From the IMG/VR virus record IMGVR_UViG_3300044970_002308, positions 16,669 through 80,668 of that record: a DNA stretch of 64,000 nucleotides; one strand, given 5' to 3'. How positions within the stretch are numbered: position 1 is the first letter of the stretch; every line of letters begins with the position of its first letter. Positions 52,434-60,165 of the stretch are shown piece by piece. The stretch is from a virus. Under the pieces are notes generated by a model that saw nothing but the letters and a program-made list of their open reading frames with translations, searched no databases and was not told the DNA's origin. A program made the position numbers and the translations under genes.

Positions 52434-54461
52434 TTATCTATAAATACCCGTATAAATATCGTCATTAGCTCCAGCTATAAACCATTCGGGTCCTTTATAC
52501 ATTTGACCAGTATTATTAGCTACATTTCGAGCATTATCTCCGATAACTTCATATTCTATTGGTTTTAAAGCCCTTTGGGATTGTCTAGCTAACATATTAG
52601 CTATTACTAATGAGCTATATCTATCTTTTCTTAATCTTCCCTTTTTACCTCCGCTAAGCTTAACCTCTGGAGTATCCCATCTGTCTCTAGCATTTGGACC
52701 AGTACTCGTTTGTGTCATGACTATAGTTGTGAGTTCATTTTTAAGCTCTTCTATCTCTAGTATACATTCGCTTAAACTATCATAAATAGGATTCAACTCA
52801 GATGACATGATATCTTTATTTTCTGCTTCTAGAGCCAAGCCAAGCGTTAAATTATCGAATCTTGGAAATAATAATACCTTATCTTCTAGGTCTTTCCTAA
52901 GACCGTGGTTAGCCTGACTGGTCCAATCGGCCTTAGCAAATTGAACAAGTTCTAATATGTGTAGACCGGCTTGATTATCTGTATCTTTGCTTTTAGCGGG
53001 ATCTATGGCTGGCCAAATCAATATTTCTCCCTCTTCAAGCTTAGAAGGGTCATGAAAAGCCTCTTCGATAGCCACTCCTCCTCCCTGAGCATCCATACCG
53101 ATTCTTACCGGCGGAAACGTTTTCATGAGATTTCGTATTTTTCTCACACAAAAACCATAAAAATCGTGCTCTGTAACTAATCCTGTTTTGAGTCGTTCTT
53201 TAAAGTTACTCCTATTAGTAGTCCAGCAATATACGACCCTATTGTGATCCGGATGCATCTCTAAAACTACAATGCTAAAATTATCTTGCTCGGATGCTGG
53301 ATCGATTCCGTATATGTATTTGCCTGTTGGGTTACCTGTTGTTGTGGCCTCAAAGGTAATTTTCTTGTCTCCAAGAATTATAGGAGAAGAATCGTTGGCC
53401 ACACAACTTTCTATAAGACTTCTCCTAAAAAATCCTTCACTATCATTAATAAAACAAGCAGCGTACTCCATATTATATATACCAGTATGAATAGTCGCTT
53501 TTGCTCTAGAAACCTGCTTGTCATCCATGAAGCCTTTTGGGATTAATTCATAAGGAATACGTATAATGGAGTAGTCTCTCCAATTAAAATTATCTGGAAC
53601 CTCTCCTTTAAATATTTCTTCTAGTTTTTTCCTATCTCCCTTACTTTCGATAATATTCTTATATCTTTTCCAGTATTGGGCAAAGTGTTTGAAACCATAA
53701 TCTGCCGTGCCAGATATAATAGCCTGATTACCCATTTTAGTATTTAATATATCTAAATCTTCATTCCATAATCCTGCTTCTTTCAACGCTGTTTGTTTGG
53801 CTTGTTCCTTAACATTCTGAATAGGACTGGCTGATACCGCTGCGAAACCAGATACTACTGTTTCATAAATATCCGGAGATATAGAAGCAAATTCATCAGC
53901 AATAATAATATGTGCTCTTAATCCTCTAATCTTACTACCATCGCCTAAAGGAATAGCTATAGTCCAACTATCTCCTAATCTCATAGTGCAACGATCAACA
54001 TCTCTTCTAGGACCATCGTCATTACCATTAAAAATACTACGAAGTATAGGACTATTCCTCCAAATAGTTTCCATATATTCAAAAATAATTTTACTTTGTC
54101 TAAAAGCTGCTCCAACAACAACAATTTTAGTTCCAGGATAAAATGTCATTCTGAGTACGCAGTACAAAGATAACAAAAAAGACTTTCCCCAACCTCGACT
54201 GGCGATATACATAGGAAAAGCTCTTATCCAAAACTCTTGTATAATAGCTATTTGTATTGGGTGTAATTCTATATTAAATAATAATTTGCAGGTCGAACCA
54301 ATATGCCTAGGACCTCTTAAAATCTTCATCAAATGAAGATCTGGTCTCTCTATATCTTCCTCGGTTCTATTAATCATAAGATTTTTATGATCAACAGACA
54401 ATAGAGATAGATCACCCAGTCCTAACCATGCGTCATCATATATAGAATTTTTTATAGACAC
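52434..54461 (-). CDS. terL: Terminase large subunit
   Basis: Length 675 residues, beginning with GTG at 54461. The ATPase domain has Walker A 'ASRGWGKSF' (residues 87-95), Walker B 'AHIIIADEFA' (D189, E190) and a coupling motif 'AIISGTADYG'. The RNase H-like nuclease has 'YIYGIDPASEQDNF' (D387), 'VRIGMDAQGGG' (D457) and a third acid in 'RLRKDRYSS'. It packages DNA through the portal using ATP and cuts concatemers. A headful-type enzyme is likely, given the strong nuclease motifs, but the strategy cannot be read from here. It follows the Cys-motif protein and precedes the portal gene. Confidence 0.95.
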   Translation of the reverse strand: MSIKNSIYDDAWLGLGDLSLLSVDHKNLMINRTEEDIERPDLHLMKILRGPRHIGSTCKLLFNIELHPIQIAIIQEFWIRAFPMYIASRGWGKSFLLSLYCVLRMTFYPGTKIVVVGAAFRQSKIIFEYMETIWRNSPILRSIFNGNDDGPRRDVDRCTMRLGDSWTIAIPLGDGSKIRGLRAHIIIADEFASISPDIYETVVSGFAAVSASPIQNVKEQAKQTALKEAGLWNEDLDILNTKMGNQAIISGTADYGFKHFAQYWKRYKNIIESKGDRKKLEEIFKGEVPDNFNWRDYSIIRIPYELIPKGFMDDKQVSRAKATIHTGIYNMEYAACFINDSEGFFRRSLIESCVANDSSPIILGDKKITFEATTTGNPTGKYIYGIDPASEQDNFSIVVLEMHPDHNRVVYCWTTNRSNFKERLKTGLVTEHDFYGFCVRKIRNLMKTFPPVRIGMDAQGGGVAIEEAFHDPSKLEEGEILIWPAIDPAKSKDTDNQAGLHILELVQFAKADWTSQANHGLRKDLEDKVLLFPRFDNLTLGLALEAENKDIMSSELNPIYDSLSECILEIEELKNELTTIVMTQTSTGPNARDRWDTPEVKLSGGKKGRLRKDRYSSLVIANMLARQSQRALKPIEYEVIGDNARNVANNTGQMYKGPEWFIAGANDDIYTGIYR

Positions 54462-54464
54462 AAA

Positions 54465-55040
54465 TTAACTCTGCTTTTGGACTTTGGCTAGTAATCTTCG
54501 AGATTTATTAATAGCTCGTTGCACCATTAATCTAGCCACGGTTTCGACAAATGGTAATTTTCTCTTCGAGCTTTCTTCTTTCAGCCAACCAAGAATAGTA
54601 TCCATGTTTTGCTCGCACCAATCTGGGCCACTGGCGTTCATTTGTAAAGCGTGGCGCCTACAACTACAATTTGGAGTAGAGTGGATACCTAATGCGCTAA
54701 TCATACCTGATAAGATAGTGCCCGGGCCGTTAGGATCAGACTCTAGCGTTCTAGGAAATAAAGACTGTAAATACGCTTGAGCATTTTCTCCAATTTTTTC
54801 TCTGAGAGACCCTTCCAAAGCAGCAATAGATAGATCGGTTACTTCGTGAAAATCTGCCGGAGTAGCCAATGAGATTGGCGATGGCACCTTTAGAATAGTA
54901 GCATATATATTTTTTGCTTTAGGATTAATATGGTAAGTTACATCTAACTCATTCAATACGATAGGTCCCGGTGTTATAGTTTTTCCTGTCTGATCAGCAT
55001 AGGGAGGTTGTGTCAGTACGATAGGGTTATTTAGGATCAT
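54465..55040 (-). CDS. Conserved phage protein with CxCxxH motif
   Basis: Length 191 residues, GGAGTACCAAGCA before the ATG. The centre reads 'GIHSTPNCSCRRHALQMNAS' then 'GPDWCEQNMDTILGWLKEES', with three cysteines and a His in a compact arrangement that could bind zinc. The C-terminal 40 residues are basic and helical ('LMVQRAINKSRRLL'). Versions of the WCxxNxDTIxxWL segment occur in many phage proteins without known function. The position directly before the large terminase suggests a packaging or DNA-binding role. This is inference only. Confidence 0.65.
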   Translation of the reverse strand: MILNNPIVLTQPPYADQTGKTITPGPIVLNELDVTYHINPKAKNIYATILKVPSPISLATPADFHEVTDLSIAALEGSLREKIGENAQAYLQSLFPRTLESDPNGPGTILSGMISALGIHSTPNCSCRRHALQMNASGPDWCEQNMDTILGWLKEESSKRKLPFVETVARLMVQRAINKSRRLLAKVQKQS

Positions 55041-55521
55041 TGCTTGGTACTCCTTTGTTTTTAACTACTTCTATATAATGTATCTTTTTTAATATATGCT
55101 CAGCCATCTTTCCAGCGTTATCAGCGTCTCCACAAAAATATACTATAATATTATGGTTCAATTGCAACTCTAAAATGTTCTTTAATAAAAACGCTGGACT
55201 AATCTTAATTTTATCCCACATTCTTCTTGGCACGGTGGACCCAATAGGATAAACCAATAAATCTTTTAGATCAAACTCTAGTAATAAAAAAGCGTATTTT
55301 ATATTACTCATTCTCTCGATAACATCTTTAAATCTACTTTCTACAATATTATTAGCAAATTCACTAGAGCTCTTTTTACGCTCTATGCATAATATATTCT
55401 CTAATCCTTCTATACTATAATCACCAGTATCTAATTTTCTATTAGCTATTGTATAGTTAGGAAACTCCCATGGTTGTTGTTCTCTGGTGTCTACTACTAT
55501 TGTAAAATCGTATTTATTCAT
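55027..55521 (-). CDS. ERCC4-type nuclease
   Basis: Length 164 residues; ATGA overlap with the HNH gene. The ERCC4/XPF nuclease motif is complete: 'IVVDTREQQPWEFPN' (D, R, E), 'KLDTGDYSIEGLENILCIER' (GD and ERK), 'SRFKDVIERMSN' and 'AFLLLEFDL'. Such domains cut branched or structured DNA near single-strand junctions. Phage versions are commonly linked to recombination or concatemer resolution. It is beside HNH and terminase genes, so it may help clear branches before packaging. Confidence 0.85.
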   Translation of the reverse strand: MNKYDFTIVVDTREQQPWEFPNYTIANRKLDTGDYSIEGLENILCIERKKSSSEFANNIVESRFKDVIERMSNIKYAFLLLEFDLKDLLVYPIGSTVPRRMWDKIKISPAFLLKNILELQLNHNIIVYFCGDADNAGKMAEHILKKIHYIEVVKNKGVPSNDPK

Positions 55522-55793
55522 AGTAATCGTTTATTGGCTAATATTTTAAGGAAAACAGAAGCGTATATTTCTTCCATACCCCTGATCATTTTGTGATGAT
55601 TGTAGCATAATGTTATACCGTTATTAATATCGAATCTTAACCCAGGATTATGGGCCCAAATCTGAATGTGGTGAGCGTTAAGCTTATTCTTTTTCGTACA
55701 CCCTGGCCACTGGCATGTAAAATTATCTCTCTGATATACCTTTTTTCTCCACTGTACATAGGCTGGGTCTTTAAAGTCTCTAGGCATTGGCAT
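55518..55793 (-). CDS. HNH endonuclease
   Basis: Length 91 residues. HNH motif order: C27 and C32 in 'FTCQWPGCTKKNKLNAHHIQ', HH at 41-42, then 'DINNGITLCYNHHK' with C and HH. This is the C-x4-C / HH / N / HxxC-type ring. A second in-frame ATG lies two codons in. Small HNH proteins near terminase genes are required for packaging in several HK97-like phages; others are homing nucleases. Position next to terL and the ERCC4 nuclease favours packaging. It overlaps the upstream dehydratase gene by 14 bases. Confidence 0.85.
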   Translation of the reverse strand: MPMPRDFKDPAYVQWRKKVYQRDNFTCQWPGCTKKNKLNAHHIQIWAHNPGLRFDINNGITLCYNHHKMIRGMEEIYASVFLKILANKRLL

Positions 55794-56778
55794 ATGCCTT
55801 AATGTCGCTATCTACCATATCTTGAACCAAATCATCAAAAGTTATGGATGGCTCCCACCCCAATTCTTTTTTGGCCTTTTGATTTCTACCGCATAGATAT
55901 TCTACCTCTGCTGGTCTGTATAAGTCGGGATCTATCTCTACATATTCTTTATAGTTTAATCCGGCATAGCTAAACGATTTTTGCAGAAAATCTAAGATAC
56001 TCCACGTTTTACCCGTACATATTACATAGTCCTGTGGAGCATCTGTCTGTAGCATAAGATACATGGCGTATACATAATCTTTAGCGTGGCCCCAATCTCT
56101 CTTTGCGTTTAGATTACCAAGCTTTAGGGTGGTATTAGTTGTGCGATTAATAACTTGGCCAATATATTTTGTTATTTTACGCGTAACAAAATTTTCGCCC
56201 CTACGAGGACTCTCGTGATTAAACAGTATACCGCTGCAACCAAAAATACCGTATGCCTCGCGATAAATCTGTACTAAACGATGACTTGCTAACTTAGCTA
56301 CTCCATAAGGACTTTGAGGCAATAGAGAGGTGTCTTCATCTTGATATTTTTCTTGAGTATTTGAATCAACATTATAACTACGACCAAACATTTCGCTAGT
56401 GCTAGCCTGATAAAATTTTGTAGCAGAAGAGCAGTGGCGAATAGCCTCTAGTATATTTACTACTCCGATAGTATCTATTTGAATAGTCGCTGTGGGTTGT
56501 TTGAAACTGGTGCCAACATGACTTTGAGCAGCTAGGTTGTAGAATTCGTCTGGTTGGTAAGAATCTATGATCTTCATACAGTTTGCGGGATCTGTTAAAT
56601 CAAATTCTTCTAGCTTAAATAGTTCGTGATTTATAAGATGAGATACTCTATCTAAATTATTAGTACTATTTCTACGATGTAGGCCAACAACCCTATATCC
56701 CTTATCTATTAATAGGTCGGCCAAATAAGAACCATCCTGACCAGTAATACCGGATACTAGCGCTAATTTATTTGTCAT
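55780..56778 (-). CDS. gmd: GDP-mannose 4,6-dehydratase
   Basis: Length 332 residues, TAATAGGAGCAAATA before the ATG. Extended SDR motifs are intact: 'GITGQDGSYLADLL' (residues 10-23), 'DEFYNLAAQSHVGTSF', the active-site 'STSEMFG', 'YGVAK' (catalytic Tyr and Lys), and 'SPRRGENFVTRKIT' (GDP-sugar binding). It converts GDP-D-mannose to GDP-4-keto-6-deoxy-D-mannose, the precursor of GDP-fucose, rhamnose and related sugars. No downstream fucose or rhamnose synthase is in the window. It could feed the glycan genes at 16-18 kb or a host pathway. Such genes are known in cyanophages and large marine phages. Confidence 0.92.
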   Translation of the reverse strand: MTNKLALVSGITGQDGSYLADLLIDKGYRVVGLHRRNSTNNLDRVSHLINHELFKLEEFDLTDPANCMKIIDSYQPDEFYNLAAQSHVGTSFKQPTATIQIDTIGVVNILEAIRHCSSATKFYQASTSEMFGRSYNVDSNTQEKYQDEDTSLLPQSPYGVAKLASHRLVQIYREAYGIFGCSGILFNHESPRRGENFVTRKITKYIGQVINRTTNTTLKLGNLNAKRDWGHAKDYVYAMYLMLQTDAPQDYVICTGKTWSILDFLQKSFSYAGLNYKEYVEIDPDLYRPAEVEYLCGRNQKAKKELGWEPSITFDDLVQDMVDSDIKAYANA

Positions 56779-56794
56779 TATTTGCTCCTATTAT

Positions 56795-57610
56795 TTAGTC
56801 CACACTCTCTGGCGTTAAAAAAGGTTTGTCTACCACGTTATCTGCATAGTTATGATATTCTTGCATTTTAGCCTTTGCTTTTTCAGTAGCCATGGCCAAA
56901 ATCTCAATTTCTCTACCCTCTTTCTCTCTGATCTCTTCGTCCTCTAGCATTCTAATAAGCCCCGTCCAGCTGCTTTTTCCGTCCTCAATACGCTTAATTC
57001 TCTGCTCTCTTGTCGCTTTAAGGTCTTTGCTAATCTTTTGTTGTTCGTTTAATAGTTTCGTATATTCATTAGTATAATTAGCAATGCTATTGCGAGCAAA
57101 GCTCAGTTGAGTTTCTAGATTAGCTAGCTTCGGGATGTCTCTCTCTGGTTCTGGTTTGCTGTATTCTTGATCTACTAGTTTTTGTAGCTTATCTGTTTCA
57201 GCAATATGTCTTTTGCGCTCTTTCATAGATCTATTAATCAAAATATCTATTGTGATAAATTGTTTAATCTGGAGTTCTTCTGCGGGTAACACGTCTTCCC
57301 TAAACTGCTTAATTAATCCCACCCACGTATCCTCAAAATATTCTAGTTCTCCACTTTCGCTATCAAACTGTCGAACAATTTCTGGCCAAAATGTTTTTGT
57401 ATGGAGTTTATGTTTGAGGATCTCTGAATCTTTGGCTTCTTCCTGTGATGCTATAAGCTTATTCTCGTTTACATATCTCTGGATAGGAGCAATATTCCTA
57501 TTTAACGAGTCTGCAATCTGCTGTACTGTTAAAGAGGCATAATTTTCTCTTATGAATTTTTCTTCATCAAGACTTAATTGTCCTCGTTTTTTAGGTCCTG
57601 ATTTATCCAT
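56795..57610 (-). CDS. HTH protein, candidate terminase small subunit
   Basis: Length 271 residues, TATGGAGAATAAAGA before the ATG. Residues 10-50 form a helix-turn-helix: 'EEKFIRENYASLTVQQIADS' then LNRNIAPIQRYVNE. Residues 60-250 are mostly coiled-coil and helical with many Lys/Glu. This layout, an N-terminal HTH plus helical oligomer core, is that of small terminase proteins. It lies near the packaging genes, though a dehydratase, two nucleases and the CxC protein separate it from terL. It could alternatively be a transcription factor. Confidence 0.65.
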   Translation of the reverse strand: MDKSGPKKRGQLSLDEEKFIRENYASLTVQQIADSLNRNIAPIQRYVNENKLIASQEEAKDSEILKHKLHTKTFWPEIVRQFDSESGELEYFEDTWVGLIKQFREDVLPAEELQIKQFITIDILINRSMKERKRHIAETDKLQKLVDQEYSKPEPERDIPKLANLETQLSFARNSIANYTNEYTKLLNEQQKISKDLKATREQRIKRIEDGKSSWTGLIRMLEDEEIREKEGREIEILAMATEKAKAKMQEYHNYADNVVDKPFLTPESVD

Positions 57611-58275
57611 TCTTTATTCTCCATAAGTTCGGCTATGTGTGATTGTAGTTTTAAGATATCGTGCCTAGATACTTTGTTTCCGTGTTTGAGTTTGAGATAT
57701 GATTCTCTAAACTCTGCTTGTATATTCTGGTCTAAAAAGTCTACAATTTCTTTGTTTGCTACTAAATTGTGTGGATCCAATAAATTTCTAGTGGGAACCT
57801 CAACTTCTATACCAGACGGCTGCATAATATTTTTCTTAGCTTCATTCCTATTAGCCCATGCTGCGTATAGTTCACAATCTTTTTTATTAGTGAATTCTGT
57901 ACACTGATTATTGGAGCATTTATATGTTTTATCGAAAAATGGACAACTTAAACACGGCTTATCCGGTCTTTGATAATGGTTACGTTTATAGTTAAATAGT
58001 CTATTTCTAACATGAGTCCATAGAAAATTCTCTAGTGGCCTAGAATGATCGTATCTCTCTAGTCCTTCTAGTGCAAAGATAGCGGCTTGTTGTTTCATAT
58101 CATCGAAGCTGTGATATCCAAATTTAAATTTATGACCAAGTCTTTTGCCTATATTCTCTAAAACTTTTAAAAATTCTTCTTGTGAAACACCATGTAAGCC
58201 GTCTTTATTCTTGCTCTTTTTCTTGACTATTTTTGTTTTCTTCTTGTTGTTCTTCTGTATTTGTTTTTTCTTCAT
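57574..58275 (-). CDS. Sigma-70-like (gp55-like) phage transcription factor
   Basis: Length 233 residues. Residues 1-25 are Lys-rich. Residues 28-100 look like sigma region 2: 'FLKVLENIGKRLGHKFKFGY', 'FDDMKQQAAIFALEGLERYD', 'RPLENFLWTHVRNRLFNYKR'. Residues 106-130 are a cysteine cluster 'CLSCPFFDKTYKCSNNQC', possibly zinc-binding. The C-terminus is helical without a clear region 4, as in T4 gp55. It would direct host RNA polymerase to late promoters, perhaps the GGTGTATTT motif. The annotated ATG has no ribosome site and lies 70 bases inside the preceding gene, so the true start is doubtful; a later non-ATG start or coupling is possible. Confidence 0.7.
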   Translation of the reverse strand: MKKKQIQKNNKKKTKIVKKKSKNKDGLHGVSQEEFLKVLENIGKRLGHKFKFGYHSFDDMKQQAAIFALEGLERYDHSRPLENFLWTHVRNRLFNYKRNHYQRPDKPCLSCPFFDKTYKCSNNQCTEFTNKKDCELYAAWANRNEAKKNIMQPSGIEVEVPTRNLLDPHNLVANKEIVDFLDQNIQAEFRESYLKLKHGNKVSRHDILKLQSHIAELMENKEWINQDLKNEDN

Positions 58276-58414
58276 TTAATAGTTCTGCTATAGATTTGCC
58301 TTCTTCTTGTAACTCCAAATCTTGTTGTGCGCTAGCTTCACATTCTTCTGAAGCCCTGGTCTTTAACACAGAAGGGACTATTGGAAGATCTTGATTGTGT
58401 TGTTCGTAGCTCAT
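58205..58414 (-). CDS. Small acidic protein, operon leader
   Basis: Length 69 residues, strong CAAGGAGTTAAA site before the ATG. Sequence begins MSYEQHNQDLPIVPSVLKTR, then becomes Glu/Gln-rich ('EEKTNTEEQQEENKNSQEKE'). It ends inside the sigma-like gene in a different frame. No domain is recognised. Being first in the operon with a good start, it is probably real; the disordered acidic tail could bind a polymerase or a basic partner. The shared A-rich DNA encodes Glu-rich sequence here and Lys-rich sequence in the sigma frame. Confidence 0.6.
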   Translation of the reverse strand: MSYEQHNQDLPIVPSVLKTRASEECEASAQQDLELQEEGKSIAELLNEEKTNTEEQQEENKNSQEKEQE

Positions 58415-58423
58415 TTTAACTCC

Positions 58424-58477
58424 TTGACTAAACTTACCAATACCATACTATAGTAACGGGTCGAGAAAATATGTCAA
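58424..58477. promoter_or_regulatory. Symmetric bidirectional promoter
   Basis: Plus strand: TTGACT (58424-58429), 16 bases, TACTAT (58446-58451). Minus strand: TTGACA (58477-58472), 16 bases, TACTAT (58455-58450). The two -10 boxes overlap in the palindrome TACTATAGTA (58446-58455), so the unit is symmetric about 58450.5. The plus side serves the DNA-binding gene at 58497, the minus side the operon from 58414. Both genes have good ribosome sites shortly downstream. Confidence 0.7.
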
Positions 58478-58496
58478 TATAGAAGGAATAAAAAAT

Positions 58497-58727
58497 ATGG
58501 CTAATTATAAAAAGTGGACAAATTCCGAAACAGATTTTATCAAAGATAACCATAATGTGCTATGTGATGAGGCTTTGGCCGCTAAGTTAAGCCAAATGAC
58601 CGGCCAAAATGTTAGTACCGCTATGGTGCGTCGTCAAAGACGAAAGCTTGCTCTGAAAAAGAGTAGAGGTCGTCCAAGTAAGAATAAGACCAATTTGGGC
58701 GAAACTAGTGAATCAGTCAATATCTGA
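58497..58727 (+). CDS. Small DNA-binding protein with AT-hook
   Basis: Length 76 residues, AGAAGGAATAAAAAAT before the ATG. Residues 4-52 form a SANT/HTH-like three-helix unit ('KKWTNSETDFIKDNHNVLCD', 'ALAAKLSQMTGQNVSTAMVR'). The basic end 'RRKLALKKSRGRPSKN' has an AT-hook core RGRP. It is one of only two plus-strand genes, and is expressed from the symmetric promoter facing the sigma operon. A regulator that binds its own promoter region would fit. It is closed by an intrinsic terminator. Confidence 0.8.
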   Translation: MANYKKWTNSETDFIKDNHNVLCDEALAAKLSQMTGQNVSTAMVRRQRRKLALKKSRGRPSKNKTNLGETSESVNI

Positions 58728-58761
58728 ATGATTTCTATAGAAACTATCAATCTATTAAAGA

Positions 58762-58791
58762 GGGCGAGCAGGGAATGGCTTGCCCTTTTTA
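58762..58791 (+). terminator. Intrinsic terminator after DNA-binding gene
   Basis: Plus strand stem GGGCGAGC / GCTTGCCC (58762-58769 and 58778-58785, one wobble pair), then TTTTT. It lies 35 bases after the stop codon at 58727. Confidence 0.85.
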
Positions 58792-58824
58792 TTTATACTC
58801 TCTCTAATATAAGGAAATAATTAA

Positions 58825-59136
58825 ATGATTAAGTCTATTTTTATGGTTATGTTGATGATTATGTTGAGCGTGGTTTGTGATAGATCTTATGCTAATGATT
58901 GGGTAAGCTATAATAGTTTTCCACAACCAGCGCAGCCCTTATTGTTCCCGGTTAATACCGTTCAAACACAATACGTTAATACGGTACAAACGGTTTTTGT
59001 TCCTGTACAGACTATAGTACCGGTTCCTGTTCCGGTAGTATATTATCCCATTGTGAGATACGTGGAAGTTATACCTAATTATACTTCTATACGACTTTAT
59101 AGCTATAGAAGATGTTGTATTAATTTAAACTATTGA
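58825..59136 (+). CDS. Secreted Val/Pro/Gln-rich small protein
   Basis: Length 103 residues, ATATAAGGAAATAATTAA before the ATG. Residues 1-24 are a signal peptide (MIKSIFMVMLMIMLSVVCDR, cleavage likely after SYA). The mature part is low-complexity: 'TVQTQYVNTVQTVFVPVQTI' then VPVPVPVVYYPIVRYVEV. It ends with a 'YRRCCINLNY' tail with adjacent cysteines. The style recalls secreted planctomycete proteins. No lysis or holin pattern is seen. It may be exported to the host envelope; its role is unknown. Its gene converges on the Cys-rich gene at 59157 with 20 bases between. Confidence 0.65.
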   Translation: MIKSIFMVMLMIMLSVVCDRSYANDWVSYNSFPQPAQPLLFPVNTVQTQYVNTVQTVFVPVQTIVPVPVPVVYYPIVRYVEVIPNYTSIRLYSYRRCCINLNY

Positions 59137-59156
59137 TTAACGAATTCCAAATCTAA

Positions 59157-59585
59157 TCAAACGATACAAGATCCAACGGGTCCTATTTCGCTACTTATCA
59201 ATGTTAAATTAGGAATATATAGACACGGAACAACACCAGGATAAGCATATGCTCCTGTGGTCCCGTCCAAAGCGCTGTAATAACAGCATGTTTCAACATC
59301 ATAATTAATATAACAAAAATCATTGCACGACCCCTGACCACCAGTCGCTAAAATATCTCTAAATACAGAAAGAGCTATGCCATTAGAGGATGGAGGGCAT
59401 TGGCTACATGTATCGGTAGTGCCTGTTATACATCCGTCTTCTCCCTCATAGACACAACAACGAATCGCAGGGGTAGGCACACAAGGAGAATCATCACATC
59501 CCTGCTGGCATTCCGCCAAGGTATTATACGGGCCGCTTATAGAGTTTAATGGGGGATTATTTACTGAAAATTGTTCGCATGGCAT
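59157..59585 (-). CDS. Cys-rich cap-family protein A
   Basis: Length 142 residues. Residues 1-30 are the constant cap 'MPCEQFSVNNPPLNSISGPY' plus NTLAECQQGC. The remainder is unique, with about 16 cysteines ('CPTPAIRCCVYEGEDGC', 'TTDTCSQCPPSSNG', 'ETCCYYSALDGTTG'). There is no signal peptide, so the disulphides would form after lysis or in the virion. The cap is shared by four other genes in this region. The product could be a head or neck decoration protein. Confidence 0.75.
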   Translation of the reverse strand: MPCEQFSVNNPPLNSISGPYNTLAECQQGCDDSPCVPTPAIRCCVYEGEDGCITGTTDTCSQCPPSSNGIALSVFRDILATGGQGSCNDFCYINYDVETCCYYSALDGTTGAYAYPGVVPCLYIPNLTLISSEIGPVGSCIV

Positions 59586-59628
59586 AATATAACCTTTATA
59601 CTATTTGCTCTGAAAATAGCAATAAATC

Positions 59629-60123
59629 TCAAACCTCATCAGGAGGACAAATAATAATATTGTTTTCGTTTCTTACGCACGCAACACCGGGCTTCCAGAC
59701 GTTCCCCGGATAGGGCTCCCTCACCAGGCAATTGCCTCCTTCAAGCGGGAATTCTCCCGGCGGTGGCGTGGGCAGGCAGCCGCAACTGTTCGGGTCTGGT
59801 GCTGCGTCAAGCCAGCGATACAACCTTGTCCTATTACAATGTTTTTTCCCCGCGTATGGCCCGTCTGGTAGGGGTTCTCCATCCCAGGTCGGCACCCAGC
59901 CTTCTGACGCATCGCACTCCTCGTCGGCGCCTATGTACTTCCATTCATCACACCAAGCTTCAAACTTTGTGCAGTGATTCTCATTAGGCATATCTTGGCA
60001 GCCACCCCACGCATCACAGCAGGCTCCGCTTGAACATCCCGCTTGACACTCCTCCAAAGTATTATACGGACCGCTTTTAGGGTTGAGTGGTGGATTATTT
60101 ACTGAAAATTGTTCGCATGGCAT
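59629..60123 (-). CDS. Cys-rich cap-family protein B, GC-rich variable part
   Basis: Length 164 residues. Cap: 'MPCEQFSVNNPPLNPKSGPY' plus NTLEECQAGC. The variable part is Cys/Trp/Pro-rich ('ACCDAWGGCQDMPNENHC', 'WCDEWKYIGADEECDASEG', 'CGCLPTPPPGEFPLEGGNC'). By hand count, bases 59701-59820 are 62-67% GC, against about 25% at 62221-62280, so the variable part has foreign composition while the cap DNA matches its siblings. This points to recombination replacing the 3' part. Function unknown. Confidence 0.75.
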   Translation of the reverse strand: MPCEQFSVNNPPLNPKSGPYNTLEECQAGCSSGACCDAWGGCQDMPNENHCTKFEAWCDEWKYIGADEECDASEGWVPTWDGEPLPDGPYAGKKHCNRTRLYRWLDAAPDPNSCGCLPTPPPGEFPLEGGNCLVREPYPGNVWKPGVACVRNENNIIICPPDEV

Positions 60124-60145
60124 GATTAATGTCTCTTATAAATTA

Positions 60146-60153
60146 AATACACT
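60146..60153 (-). promoter_or_regulatory. Candidate late promoter motif before protein B gene
   Basis: Minus strand TTTAGTGTATTTAATTTATA in the 42-base gap, 23 bases upstream of the ATG at 60123. It is a one-base variant of the GGTGTATTT core. Confidence 0.35.
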
Positions 60154-60165
60154 AAAATTGACGTA

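Noticed and set aside
58790-58797. TATAAATA on the minus strand, identical to the T4 late promoter box
   Set aside because: It lies in the T-tract after a plus-strand terminator and points into the antisense of the DNA-binding gene. A chance match is more likely.
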